In this document: in pieces, positions 11,181-23,135 of the stretch
How the letters are laid out: each line of letters opens with the position of its first letter
Position numbering within the stretch: the stretch's first letter is position 1
Translations under genes and position numbers: made by a program
DNA from: Megascapheus bottae
Lineage: Eukaryota > Chordata > Mammalia > Rodentia > Geomyidae
Length of the DNA: 64,000 bases
Assembly (NCBI GenBank): GCA_024803745.1
Contig: JANJXV010000013.1
Location: 17,881,001-17,945,000, forward strand
Direction: 5' to 3'
The notes under the pieces: model-generated
Told to the model about the DNA's origin: nothing
Databases searched by the model: none
What the model saw: only the letters and a program-made list of their open reading frames with translations

Positions 11181-11776
11181 CCCTCAACAAAAGTGGACAG
11201 GTCCTCTCCTGGTCTTTGGTTAATTCCTGCTATCGGAGACTCAGAGGGACCTTCCTTCAGTTTTCTCCAGGCCCCTAGGCCCAAAACTCTAATCTGACCC
11301 TGATAAGGAGGGGGTATCATTGCCTGCTGGACCCCCATTGAGTATTGATCAGAAGTCCCAGCAAGCATCCCCAAAGTAATGGGGATTACAGGTTGCGCCT
11401 GTTGGTTCCTCTCCACCTGGTGGCTGCATTCTTCTTTATACAGGGCACACCACTTACTGAAAAGCAGGCCTGGAAGAACTGCTTTGGCCAGAGTCATCCA
11501 ATCGGCCACAGTACATGGTTGATGAGCAAGGCCTTGGAGGATGGTTTCCGTCCAAGGAGCATTAGGGCCAACTTCTAAGACAGCCTTTTTGAATTCCTTA
11601 AGGTCGCCAGGCTCCCAGGGATACCCGGCTGCAGGGCAGTTACCGCCCAGGTCAATATTAACCGGGAATAGCTGGCAGGACTCTGGACCAGGTTCAAATG
11701 GTGCCTCCCTAGTGACACTGTCTGTTGGGGTCACACTCTCCGGCCTTTCTGACATGCTTCCAGACAAAGACTGCAA
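11015..11776 (-). pseudogene. Fused gag capsid - RT open frame (253 codons)
   Basis: Residues about 38-200 are capsid. They include [28 protein letters not shown] and the major homology region at about 183-199 ([13 protein letters not shown]). From about residue 205 the same frame reads RT fingers. The capsid C-terminal half, nucleocapsid, protease and RT N-terminus are therefore removed by an internal deletion that kept the frame. The junction lies at about 11158-11179. The frame is lost at 11041-11045. Gag-pol fusions made by deletion are known in IAP subtypes, so this may be an inherited subtype feature. Confidence 0.85.
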
Positions 11777-12350
11777 TATCTTGTGGACCTCAGAAGCACC
11801 GGTTCAGAAACCTATCTGGTGGATGGAGCCCTGGCGCCATGGGAGTTGGGAAATTAGCAGGGCAGCCCAGGCCCAGACCCTCCTGTGAGACTGCTGAGGC
11901 CTCTGGGTTTGGGTTTGATGGGGGAGGAGCAGTGGGTGGCTCCTTCGCATCTCCCTGAGAGGAACTTGGCCTTTCCATAGGCAATGAGAGATTAGCATCT
12001 CTGTAGGGAGTAACAGAGGCATCTGGCCTCTCTTTGTTAACTATGTCCCCGGGGGGAACTCAGTCCTCTGCTTGGAATGCCCAGGAGAAAAACTAGACTT
12101 TAGAGCATACGAGACTGGATAAACTCCTAGTGGAGGAATCTCATTAATCTGGGCTTTTCCGATTAGATGCTCAGTTTTGTCCCAAGTATTCCAGTCTAGC
12201 AAGTTGCTAGTTGGCAGCCACGGGGCGATTTTAACTAAAGTATCCCAAACTTTAGATGTCTGTGTAGCTAAAAATCTCTAACCCTCGACTCTTAAGGAAG
12301 ATCTTAAGAGGATCAAGGGAAGGGTCATTCTTAGAAAGGATCTTTCCCAT
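11777..12350 (-). pseudogene. gag matrix and proline-rich region, frameshifted
   Basis: An ATG at 12348-12350 begins MGKILSKN, with a Gly at position 2 as in myristoylated retroviral matrix proteins. The frame meets a stop after about 32 codons. The continuation is in another frame (for example the segment through IGKAQINEIPPLGVYPV at about 12170-12115). A T5 run at about 12270 is a plausible site of the break. Positions 11790-11984 encode a Pro-rich linker typical of the region between matrix and capsid. Confidence 0.7.
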
Positions 12351-12362
12351 AATTTATGGGAG

Positions 12363-12374
12363 TACACTTACCCG
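12363..12374 (-). promoter_or_regulatory. Candidate major splice donor of the ERV leader
   Basis: The minus strand reads CGGGTAAGT between the primer-binding-like site and the gag ATG, a near-consensus donor at the place where retroviral env mRNAs splice. Confidence 0.5.
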
Positions 12375-12440
12375 CAGTCCGATGGCTCATCGGCAGTGAG
12401 TTTCTTGAGCATGTGGAGCCCTCACACGGGTGGCAAAGTT

Positions 12441-12458
12441 TCCTCACATGGGGCACCA
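12441..12458 (-). promoter_or_regulatory. Primer-binding-like site
   Basis: The minus strand reads TGGTGCCCCATGTGAGGA about 90 bases upstream of gag ATG. The TGG(T/C)GCC opening is typical of retroviral primer-binding sites. The tRNA is not assigned because the rest is diverged. It is directly followed (plus-strand direction) by a SINE rather than an LTR. Confidence 0.55.
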
Positions 12459-12460
12459 GT

Positions 12461-12727
12461 CTTTTTTTGTGGGTCATGGGGCTTGAACTCAGCCTGGGTG
12501 CTGTCCCTCAGCTCTTCAGCTCAAGGCTACCACCCTACCCCTGGTCCTGAGTGCAGTCCCTGAACTCTTCAGCTCAAGGCTACCATCTTACCCTTGAGCC
12601 AAGCTCGAGGTTAATTAGAGCTAAGGAGTCTCTGGTCCTTGTGTGCCCAGGGTGGCTTTGAACCTTGATCCTCAGATCTCCATCTCCTGAGTAGCTAGGA
12701 TTACAGGCATGAGCCACCATGCCCGGC
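12461..12727 (-). mobile_element. Type A SINE occupying the 5' LTR position
   Basis: This is a complete minus-strand SINE: A-tail side at 12461-12467, B1-like 5' end GCCGGGC at 12727. The right arm is partly duplicated (two units sharing the run from 'ctcttcagctcaaggctacca', at about 12510-12540 and 12570-12600). It sits exactly where the provirus 5' LTR should be. Confidence 0.9.
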
Positions 12728-12733
12728 ATATGT
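12728..12733. repeat. Candidate 6-bp target-site duplication of the provirus (5' side)
   Basis: 'atatgt' is identical to the six bases next to the 3' LTR at 7611-7616. It directly abuts the 5' end of the SINE. Confidence 0.5.
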
Positions 12734-14730
12734 GATGTCTTTGATTTCTGCATAAATTTTAGAAAGATTAAAGAGCTTATTTTATTTATTTATTTATTTA
12801 TTCTAGTTTCACCAAATTGTCATCTTTGTAGTGGTGAGATTAAAAGTGATTTTGGTAATTTTTGTTAATATTATCTAACATTATTAAAGTATGATCCGAG
12901 AATGTGACCTTAATTTCTCAGAATTAAATAAATATTCCATGTGGCAATTATTATTATATATTATGCCAACTACACATTTACTTCTTGCCATTAAAATATT
13001 CAACATGGTTGTTAGGTTAACAAGTTTTCTAAAAAATTCAAAAGAAACCATCTATTTTAATGGCAAATTTTATTAAATATTAAAATAACAAATGTTAAAT
13101 TACTCAAATACTTGTAATTTCTTTTTATTTTATCTAACTTATGAAAAAATTGAAAAAGTTGCATTGAAATTTCCCACTGTGCTGACATCTACATCAATAT
13201 TCCCATTATACAGATTTTGCTTAAATACTGTGATTTCATGTATTTTTACCCATAGCATTATCCTTATTTGGGTTCATAAATGTTGAATGCAGGTATTGGT
13301 ACATAGCAGGTCATGGCTTTTGCATTTTGTTCTGTATTGCACCATTATTCTGTACAAAGTAAAGGCTAAGGGAGTGGGAAGGAGAAAAGAGAAATTAATG
13401 TATATTAATTGATGTAATTAATAGGATGAATATTACTGAAGCACATTATATACATGCATATTATATACATAATAAGACCCATTAAAATTGTAAAAAAGGA
13501 AAAAGCAGAAGAGAGATATGAAAGACTTAGAGAGTAGTTAATGTGATTAAAATACATTTTATTCATGTATAGACATATCCCAATAGACTCCTTTGTGCAT
13601 GTAACATATACAAATAAAAATCTAGCTGATATGCAAAAAAAAAAAAAAAGGTAAAATCCGCAGTTTCCCAGAAGCAAACCCTGAGACAGGGATACATGCA
13701 GACAGTTGGAGAATGGGGGTGGGGAGAAAACATTCAGAAAACATGAGCAGGATGGGGGAATGTAGTACAATGCGGGAAAAACATCCCACCAAGGGTGTTA
13801 TTAGAATTTCCCTGATTGGCAATTGGAGTCTATGCCCATGGGAAACTGACAGATGATGCCGAATGTATTTCCCAGAAATATCCTACTGCTTCTTGGGGTC
13901 AATTCCTTTACATGTATGGCCTTTTGTGGACACTAGCTTGGAATTGTGGGAGCAGGTAGAGGTCATAAGCTCGGGGACATACAATCAAACAGGCCACAGC
14001 ACATGAAAAATCCAAGGAACAAGAACAGGAGCACTGTTGTTCTCTTCACGTTTCATCCTTAATGTTCACTTTATGCTGATGTAGACCTCACCACCCATGC
14101 TCTTTCATGGTTATACATAAATAACTGCTGCATGTGGACCTCAGATGTTAAGAATGATGATAAATGATGCTCCTCAAATGTGGAGTTCTGACTTCTCACA
14201 GAGATGGGGAGAACCTGCCAGCAGCTGGAGGCACAGGATGGGGTACAGGATGGAAAAATAAAGAGGAGACAGGTGAGTCAGTGCATCAAAACCAACAATG
14301 GGGTTGAAGGATGCAGCACTTGCCTTGAAAATGGGAGATGCTGAGTTCAAGTCCTGGCAGAAATGAGACTCAAGACATTAGCAGAGACTAGATGATGCAA
14401 AGCTTTCTCGGCCATATTAAAGAGTTTGTATTTATTCTGAGAGTAATATGAATTCGCTACAGTTTCAAACAGAGGACTTGCATATGGAAATGCACTTTAG
14501 GAGAGGCTACTCTAACTCAGTATAGGAAGTGAAGACCATAGGTGAAAACAACAACCAGAGGGGAAAACATTGTTGTTTTCCTGAGGAACTGCTCAGATTC
14601 CTAGAACAGTCTTGGAGACCAGGGATGCAGGATGGACAGTAATGGGGGAGCTGGAAAAGCGAACGTGTTTCAGAAAAAAAATAATGAAAAATATTAATAT
14701 TTTACATAGCATATTTTGCTCCCACATTTA
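12734..14730. other. Intergenic, AT-rich, no recognised gene
   Basis: It contains an (ATTT)n run at 12779-12802 and a poly-A stretch near 13635. The ORF at 13405-13770 is low-complexity and unsupported. A weak ID-like segment lies at about 14305-14360. Confidence 0.5.
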
Positions 14731-14734
14731 TTGC

Positions 14735-14960
14735 CGTCTTTTGCCACAACTGGGCTTGAACACAGGTTTCTCGCTGCCGCTCAGCTTTTTTGCTTCCAAA
14801 GCTAGTGTTCTAACACATCTGGGTTTTTTTCTTTTTTTCTTTTTTTTAATCTTTTTCTGTGCCTGTACTAGGGCTTGAACTTGGGGCCTAGGAACTGTCC
14901 TTTTGCTTTTTCATGAAAGTCTAATGCTCTACCGATTGAGCCACAATTCTACTTCCAGAC
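14735..14960 (-). mobile_element. Two diverged SINE right-arm fragments
   Basis: The plus strand reads 'gggcttgaacacagg' at 14753 and 'gggcttgaacttggggcc' at 14872, each followed by the complement of the tRNA-like arm. Both are partial, minus-strand and separated by a poly-T tract. Confidence 0.65.
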
Positions 14961-14989
14961 TGTACTTGAGGAGAAACAAGTTTCTACTC

Positions 14990-15470
14990 TATGGTATCTA
15001 AGAGATGCAATTAAAATTAAAAGATTTGAATAGGTTCAGATAAAAATATTATTCAAACAGTAGCTACAATAAAGATGGAGAACCTTTACTATTTGCAGAC
15101 CAACAAACTTTCAAACAAAAGTAGATTATAGGAGAAATGTTTTATAATGGCAACAGGTTCATTCCCAAATGTAACAATTATAACAAAATACATGGAAACT
15201 AATGGGAGTGAAGGAGAAAATATACAGTTAATTCTAACTGAAGTTATTAATACCTCACTTCTAATAATGAATAGAACATCTAGACAGATTATCAGCAAGG
15301 AAATACAAGGCTAAATGACATGATAAGCCTAATGGACCTAAAGGAAATTGATAAAATACCCACACTAACAAAAGCAGGACTCGTGTTATACTCAGGTATA
15401 ATTGGAATATTCTCCAGGAAAGGTCACACAGAAAAACCCAGCACACTTTAAAAAAGGCATAGAAGAAGCA
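14990..15470 (+). mobile_element. Old L1 ORF2 fragment
   Basis: Sequence such as 'aatagaacatctagacag', 'atcagcaaggaaatacaagg' and 'cctaatggacctaa' matches the order of the L1 ORF2 nucleotide consensus on the plus strand. It is heavily diverged with no usable frame. It ends next to the KRAB retrocopy. Confidence 0.55.
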
Positions 15471-15504
15471 GGGCCTGCATCAGCAGAGCTAATAAGCAGA
15501 GTTG

Positions 15505-16330
<826 letters not shown>

Positions 16331-16429
16331 ATTTGAAACTAGGAAACTAAAAGCACCCATTGTCCCCAAAATCAACATTTGAAATTATTAAAAATTTGTT
16401 CATGTGTTTTAATTGTTAGTAATTAGAGC

Positions 16430-16735
16430 CAAGCATGGTAGCTCTCACATGTATTCCTAGTTACTTCAGTTACTGAGAAGCCAGGATGGTGTCTCACGCT
16501 TGTAAATCCTAGTTACTCAGGAGGCTGAGATCTGAGGATCCCCATTCAAAGCCAGCCTGGACACTAAAGACCATGAGACGGTTATCTCCAAATAATCACT
16601 AGAAAAGGGGAAGTGGGGCTATGGGTCTAGGGTAGGGTGGTAGCCTTTAACTGAAGAGCTCAGAGACAATGCCCAGGCCCAGAGTTCAAGCCTCATGACC
16701 CTGCCCCCCAACAAGAAAAAAAGATACTGAAAAAC
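16430..16735 (+). mobile_element. Type A SINE with duplicated B1-like arm
   Basis: A partial left arm (16430-16480) is followed by a second left arm ('gtgtctcacgcttgtaaatcctagttac', about 16489) and a full right arm ending 'gagttcaagcctcatgac' with an A-rich tail. It is either one insertion into another or an internal duplication. Confidence 0.85.
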
Positions 16736-16894
16736 AGAGGGTTAGGCAAAATCTCCGAAAGACTGCGTTGCAATCAATAGGTGAACCCAGTGCATTGTGC
16801 TTTTTATCTTAGCTACTTAGAAAGGGTAAAAGGAAAGATCCAAGCTGACCTGATCATAAACATAAACCCTAGAATAAAAATGAGTAAAGCAAAG

Positions 16895-16970
16895 AGCAGG
16901 GTGTGCAGTTCAGCTGGTAGAGCACCTGCCTAGCATGAGTGATGCCTGGAGTTTAAGCACTAGGATAGAC
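16895..16970 (+). mobile_element. ID-like SINE fragment
   Basis: 'agctggtagagcacctgcctagca' and a B-box-like 'ggagtttaagcac' give a tRNA-Ala-type promoter pattern in a diverged monomer. Confidence 0.6.
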
Positions 16971-17339
16971 ACGAGGGAGGATTGGGCGAAAGTTGAGGAG
17001 TTAAGATACAATCCCATACTAGAATTATGTGAAGTATTAAGTAAAGGGGTTACACATGTTCTATGTGAAAAGAGAATGATGATTTACTGAAAGGCAAATT
17101 ATAAAATATGGAATTCAGATTAAAATACATGTGTGACTGTTTTTTCTCTAAAATGATACTTATATGCCTGTTTAGTTTAAAAGCAGTTAATGATTTCAAA
17201 ACAAATAATACAAGAGCGGTTAGAAATGAAAAAAAAAAGGAATAGAAACAATGTGATGTGTGTTCTCTATCTGTGGTGGAACACAACTAGAATTCAATAA
17301 CCAAAATTTGGAACCTCACAAGTACATGATATTAAACAA

Positions 17340-17585
17340 TTTCACACGTAAATAATCTATAGGTCAGTGAAGGCACCAGAAGGAAAATTAGAAAATACTA
17401 TTATATAAACTAAAAGAAAAATACAGCATGTTAAAACTTATAATCTGTAGTTAAAGTGACTTCAAAAATGTGAACATAGAATTACTACATGAACAGTAAG
17501 TCTACCTACAGAAAACTGAAAATATAAATTCACACAAAAGCCTGCACAAAAACACTCATAAGAAGGGATATTCATATCAATACCA
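17340..17585 (+). mobile_element. Old L1 fragment, 5' of a younger insertion
   Basis: L1-like sequence ('cacacaaaagcctgcacaaaaacactcata') is interrupted at 17586 and appears to resume at 19619. It ends with the 13-bp target duplication 'aagggatattcat' (17573-17585). Confidence 0.6.
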
Positions 17586-19605
17586 AAATTTAGACTTCAT
17601 TAAAGAGCTATAGTAACCAAATCAGCTTGGTACTGGCACAAGAACAAGCCTGAGGACCAATGGAATAGAACTGAGGACCCAGATATTAACCCACAGGCCT
17701 ATGGTCACCTAACCTTTGATAAGGGAGCCAAAAAAATAGAATGGAAGAAAGACAGCCTCTTCAACAAATGGTGCTAGCAGAATTGGTTAAGCACCTATAG
17801 AAAATTAAGTTGGATCATTAAATGTCACCCTGCACCAGAATTAATTCCAAATGGATCAAAGACCTTGAGGTAAAAGCAGATACCCAGAAAATTTTACAAG
17901 AAGTATTGGGAGATACTCTAGGTCTCCTTGGCACAGGTTGAAACTTTCTTAATAAAGACCCAGAAACACAAAAATACTTTTAAAAAAGTTTGGACAAATG
18001 GGACTGCATTAAACTGCAGAGCTTCTGTATGGCAAAGGACATAGCCAGCAAGATAAGTAGAAAGCCCACAGAGTGGGAGAAGATCTTCATTAGACATACA
18101 ACAGACAAAGGCCTCATATATAAAATATACCTACAGCTAAAAATTTGAATCTCTCCAAAACAAACTTTTAAAGAAACAACTATCCCATTAAAAGGTAGGC
18201 TAATAACTTAAAGAGAGACTTCTCTAAAGAGGAAATAAGAATGCCCTATAGGCACATGAAGAAATGCTCAACATCACTGGCCATAAAAGAAATGCAAATC
18301 AAAATGATTTTGAGATTCTACCTCACTTCAGTTAGAATGGCCAGGATCAAGAAATCTAATAACAATAGATGCTGGCAGGGATGTGGACAGGAGGGTTCAC
18401 TACTACGCTGTTGATGGGAGTGTAAACTTGTTCAACCACTGTGGAAAGCAGTATGGGGGTTCCTCAAAAGACTAAACATAGAGCTCCTCTATGACCCAGC
18501 AATTCCACTACTTGGCATTTACCCAATCGTCCAGAAATAAGGACATACTAAATCCACTAGCACAGTGATGTTCATTGCAGCACTATTTACCATAGCAAAG
18601 ATTTGGAACCAACCTAGATGTCCCTCAGTTGATGAGTGGATCAACAAGTTGTGGTATTTATACACAATGGAATTCTATGCTGCTGTCAGAAAGAATGACA
18701 TCGCTCCATTTGTAAGGAAATGGAAAGACTTAGAAAAAAATCTAAGTGAAGTAAGCCACACCCAAAGGAACATAGGCTCAATAGTTTCCCTCATTTGTAA
18801 CAATTAGTACACATCTAGGACACTCCTAGCAGAAGATTACAATAACTCAAAACCTAGATACATAAGGTTATATGAAAGGATCTCTAGGATATGGAAACAA
18901 GAGCTTTATCTTGAGTGATTGTTGTTCTTAATGTGCTATGTTATTTCTTCTCTTTTTTGGCCCCTTGGTTAATCTCATATTGTTACTGTGTCTGACTTTG
19001 TTACCTGGCATATTGTGTATACATTTATTTGTTTATTTGAAATAGGAAGGGGAAGGGGGAAAACAAAATGATTGGGAGGGGGACAGAGAGGGAAATGGAG
19101 GTGAAAACATTAGAAGAAATATCAATGTGTGAGAAGTAATGCATCTGCTGTCTGGTGAATGTAACTGTAACCCCTCTATACATTACCCTGACAATAAAAA
19201 ATAAATGAACAAATTTAAAAACCTATGTACATAAGGTCATATAGGGATGAGACTAACTGAAATGAACTCTAGGATATGGAAACAAGAGGTTTATCTTGCG
19301 TGACTGTTGTTCTTAAAGTGCTGTTATTTCTCTTCTCTCTTTTTTTGCCCTTATGGTTGATCTCATGTTGTTCCAGTATCTGAGTTTATTACCTGGTATA
19401 TGGTATATATGTTTATTTGTTCATTTGAAATAGGAAAGGGAAGAGGAGAAAACAAAATGGTTGGGAGTGGGTTGTGGGAGAGAAATTGGGACAAAAACAT
19501 GAGAAGGGGGTATCAATGTGTGAGAAGTAATGCACCTACTACCTGACAAATATAACTGTAATTCCTCTGTACATTATCCTCACAATAAAATAAAATTTAA
19601 AAACG
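17586..19605 (+). mobile_element. 5'-truncated L1 with two tandem 3' UTRs
   Basis: ORF2 C-terminal sequence (broken; longest piece 18565-18807) is followed by a complete 3' UTR ending near 19200. A second copy of the 3' UTR follows at about 19216-19600, ending 'aataaaataaaattt'. The block is flanked by 'aagggatattcat' (17573-17585 and 19606-19618). The second UTR is likely an independent truncated insertion into the first A-tail, or a duplication. Confidence 0.85.
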
Positions 19606-19618
19606 AAGGGATATTCAT

Positions 19619-20120
19619 TATATCTAAAAATGAAAATAACCCAAATCCTTATTGACTCATCAATCTCCAAACAAAATAAAACACATCATCCCAGCATAAA
19701 TGATACTTAGTACTGACACACGTTCCCAGGCAGAGAAATTTTTAAGACATGCTGTGTGACAAAGAAACAAAGTGCTAAGTGTAATAGAAGTTCACGGATG
19801 GGAAATGTCCAGAATCAACAAATCTATCGAAACCAAGTAGATTGATGCTTACTGGGGCTAGGGAAAAGAGAATTGCTAATGACTGCAAACAGGCATGCGT
19901 TTCTCTTGCAGTAATGAAAACACCTGGAATTCTCGATAATGGTTCAATATTCTCATAGTTACAGAACACAGCATTGGGTTGTTCACTTTTAAATGAGGAT
20001 TTGGGGAGGGAAGGGAGAGAATGTTGAAAGAGGTGATGGTGATCAAGATGCACTCTATTCATAAACTGCTTTGGTGAACGTGAACCCCTTTGTAAACCTA
20101 CTCAAAGGCAATAAAAATAT
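19619..20120 (+). mobile_element. Old L1 3' end, continuation of the interrupted element
   Basis: This resembles the 3' region of ancient L1 ('aaatgtccagaatcaacaaa', 'gtagattgatgcttactggg', 'cccctttgtaaacctactc') and ends in an AATAAAAAT tail. The ORF 19775-20062 on the other strand is a shadow. Confidence 0.6.
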
Positions 20121-21225
20121 TCCCCAAAAGGGGAGGATTTTCCCCCATGCTGGGGATTAGAAGCCTCATACACGTTAGGCCATCACACCTTGTGATGAGC
20201 TACATCACCAGGAAAATGGAAGATTTCATAATAGGTAATTTATATTTCAACTGGAAAAATCCTTTGAAATAGTGGAAATATACCAGGAGAACAAATGTCA
20301 ATTGGAAATGTAAACCTTGAATGACATTATATGTGTTTTACAACAAACTAAACAACTAAGCTGCATTATCTAAACATATGATGCGCTCCTAAAAAAGAAA
20401 ACTGGATCAATGAAACAGAGAAAACCCACATGATAATGAATATGTAGCTGAGAATTTAATGTAAGATAAAACTAAGTACTTCGAGTTATTGCAGAAATAA
20501 TACATTGCACTCAAAGGTAATACAAGATCATTAACTGCTCATGTGGAAATATTAGCTCTCCATCTCTCTCACAACCAAATATAGGTGCTTCTGAAAAACT
20601 AGAGGCTATTGTTCTTATTTTGTTTTGTTTTTTAGGTCTAAGACCAGGACTTAATCTTGGTATTGGTATTTTCGCTCATTGCTAGCTAGCATTCTACCAA
20701 ATGAAGCTATGTCTTATAATTTACACTGGAAATATTTTTTTCTTAAAATGATGCCCAGACTAGGATTCCTAAGGTAAAATAATGTTTCAGCACATGCTTT
20801 AAAGCACAGCGTGCTTTAAATAGTCTAAGAGATACTAGAAAACATAATACAAACTGTAAAAAAAAATTATTCTAATTAACTTTATATTCCTTCTGTTTAA
20901 AAGTGTTCCCAAACCAATAAAATAGTAAATATCCAATTTAACTTATGCTTTTATAGTTTACATAGACTATAGCTATAAAAATACACACTATGCATACTAG
21001 TTGTGTTAGTCAGACTTTTCCATGGCTGAGATGGACACCTGAGAGAAACAACTGGAACAGAGGAAGGTTTTATTTGGGCTCATGGTTTCAGAGGTTTCAG
21101 CCCACGGTTAGCTGACTCTCTTGCTTTAGGACTATACTTGTATGTAGTTCCTAGCTATTCAGTATCTAAGGATCATGGTGCAAAGCCAACCCAGATAAGC
21201 TGGCTGGCTCTATAATAGTCATAAA
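20121..21225. other. Intergenic with possible ancient repeat
   Basis: Mostly unique AT-rich sequence. Positions 21005-21125 ('cctgagagaaacaac', 'tttatttgggctcatgg') look like an old interspersed repeat whose family I cannot name. Confidence 0.4.
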
Positions 21226-21229
21226 TCAC

Positions 21230-21368
21230 ATATTATTCTTTTTGGAAGGAGAAGATTGAACACCAGATCTCACCAGGTAAGCCAGACTAGCCTCAGACTT
21301 GCAGTGAGTTCTCCTGCTTCCACCTCCCAGAGTGCTGGGATTATCGCATGTACCACCACGTTCTGCTG
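21230..21368 (-). mobile_element. B1-type SINE monomer
   Basis: The plus strand reads 'ctcctgcttccacctcccagagtgctgggattat', the complement of the conserved 7SL-derived B1/Alu core. It has no right arm and is diverged. Confidence 0.75.
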
Positions 21369-21929
21369 ATAAATCTTTATTGATTCCTCCATTCTCTCAA
21401 AGTCTCATGGTCTATCAAACCCTATATTTAAGCATTATATTTAACAGGACTTAATGCATCCACATGACCTATTGTTGTTTTGAACCACCTGGACTCTGCA
21501 GGTTTAAGAAACAGCAAGGCCCCAAGGGCAGCAAGTATCCTCTGGATGGTACTGTAATTAGCCAGCATGAGAGGATGGCCTGGAGATCAACAAAGGAACA
21601 GCTAAGCACCTATTTGTCCAGCAGGTGGCAGCAGGCAGATGATCAGGTGCATTGAGTCTGCAGAGATGAAGCAGGAGCTAGATGTCTATGAGCATGAACT
21701 TAACTCTAGATAGGGCAGGAACTCATACTTTTTGAACGCCTGTGACACATCAGTTGGTCAGGTATTAAATCACAAAGAAAGTCTTAAAAATTCCAAAAGA
21801 CAGAAATCAGAGCTGACTAAGTAACACATACTAGAAATGGAAAGGATGCCAAGATTAGTTTGGCATCATCTACACAGCGATGACATGTGAGTTCTGACAC
21901 ACTGTGTGGTTGTTTCTGTTTTTCCGTTC

Positions 21930-22235
21930 TTAGAAGTGCTGGAGTTTGAACTCACAACCTCGTGTTGGATAGTCACTATGCCCTTGAGTCATGCCTCTAT
22001 CCTTTTCTGCTTTTGTTATTTTTCCAAATAGGATCTCTCATTTTTTAGCCAGCCATGTCTCAGATTTCAGTTTTTCTACATAGGGATTAGGAAGGTGTAC
22101 CACCATATCTGTCTTGTTTGTTGAGATATGGTCCTGCTAACTTTTTCCCTGAGCTGGTCTTGAGCACTGATCCTCCTGCTCTTCACCGCCCAAGTCATTG
22201 AGATTGCTAGCATGAACCACCAAGATTAACACGAC
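21930..22235 (-). mobile_element. Old SINE fragments (B1/ID related)
   Basis: 'ggagtttgaactcacaacctcg' and later 'gagctggtcttgagcactgatcctcctgct' resemble minus-strand tRNA-like and 7SL-like arms. They are too diverged to classify. Confidence 0.5.
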
Positions 22236-22714
22236 AATTGTTAGTCAGATGTAGGAGTAAGCTTCACTTGATGGTTCCAGAATTTACATTGTTGCCCCAA
22301 TGTCCATAAGGAAGGTGATTTGGGACTGAGCCCTGCAAGTAGCTTAACAAGCAAGGTGGGTGACGGAGTACAGTTCATTGTTTATGCTTGCAAGTGAGAA
22401 AGTGACACTTGTCCTAAAAGAAATACTTCAGCATGAAAAATAAAAGAAATAGAAATAGAAGTCATACAAAATACAGTTTGCACCAAAATAAGTAAAAACC
22501 AAGATTGATAACAGAGAATAGAAGGAATAAGCAAGATTTTAATCCACAGATGTTAACTAAATATTTCTCTTAGAAATATCTCGATATTTTTAATAGAACT
22601 TACATTATTGGCATAATTAGAAAGGAGTCACTCCCAATAAAACAAACCATCTCCTGTTACTAATTGTGCAATGGAGAAAACTGAAGAAAATTATTTTAAA
22701 ATAAAAATAATTTG

Positions 22715-22932
22715 TAAGCCGGGCACAGCCTGTAATCCTAACTACTCAGGAGACTGAGATCTGAGGATCAAGGTTCAAAGCCAGCCCTGGCAGAAAAGGA
22801 CCTGAGACTCTTATCCCCAATTAACTTCTAGAAAACAGGAAGTGGGGTTTGGAGCAATAACCTTGAGCTGAAGAGCTCAGGGACAGCGCCAAGGCAGAGT
22901 TCAAGACCCATGACCCTCAACAAAAAAAAAAT
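22715..22932 (+). mobile_element. Type A dimeric SINE
   Basis: 'gccgggcacagcctgtaatcctaactactcagg' opens the B1-like arm. The right arm ends 'gcagagttcaagacccatgaccc' with a poly-A tail at 22921. Confidence 0.9.
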
Positions 22933-22979
22933 TGTAAAATAAAACATATAATGAAAAGGGATAGAAAATTTATTGCTAG

Positions 22980-23135
22980 GTAAGAAGAAAGAAGAGAAAT
23001 GAAGAAAAGAAGAAAGGAAGGGGAGAGAGAAAGGGGGAAGAGAAAGGGAAAGGGAGGGAAGGAAGGAGAAAGAGGGAAAGAGAGAAAAAAGGAAGAAGGA
23101 GAAAGAGGGAAAGATAGAGGGAGAAGGATGGAACT
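22980..23135. repeat. GA-rich polypurine tract
   Basis: About 155 bp composed almost wholly of A and G on the plus strand with irregular GGAA/GAAA/GGGA units. The antisense ORF here is low-complexity Ser/Leu/Phe and not a gene. Confidence 0.9.

Larger units (their letters stand above)
7611..12733 (-). mobile_element. Endogenous retrovirus, class II (betaretrovirus-like), internally deleted, 5' LTR missing
   Basis: Minus-strand order is: primer-binding-like site (about 12441-12458), splice donor, gag start (12350), gag capsid with major homology region, in-frame jump to reverse transcriptase, RNase H, integrase, env remnant, polypurine tract (8153-8166) and 3' LTR (7617-8152). Integrase zinc finger and core, the YMDD box and the gag homology region place it with class II ERVs, while the env transmembrane end is of the gamma-type. 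Missing are the 5' LTR, nucleocapsid, protease, the N-terminal RT and most of env. Several frameshifts make it unable to encode complete proteins as read. The size resembles known deleted class II subtypes, so it may have spread as a defective element carried by a helper. Confidence 0.9.
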
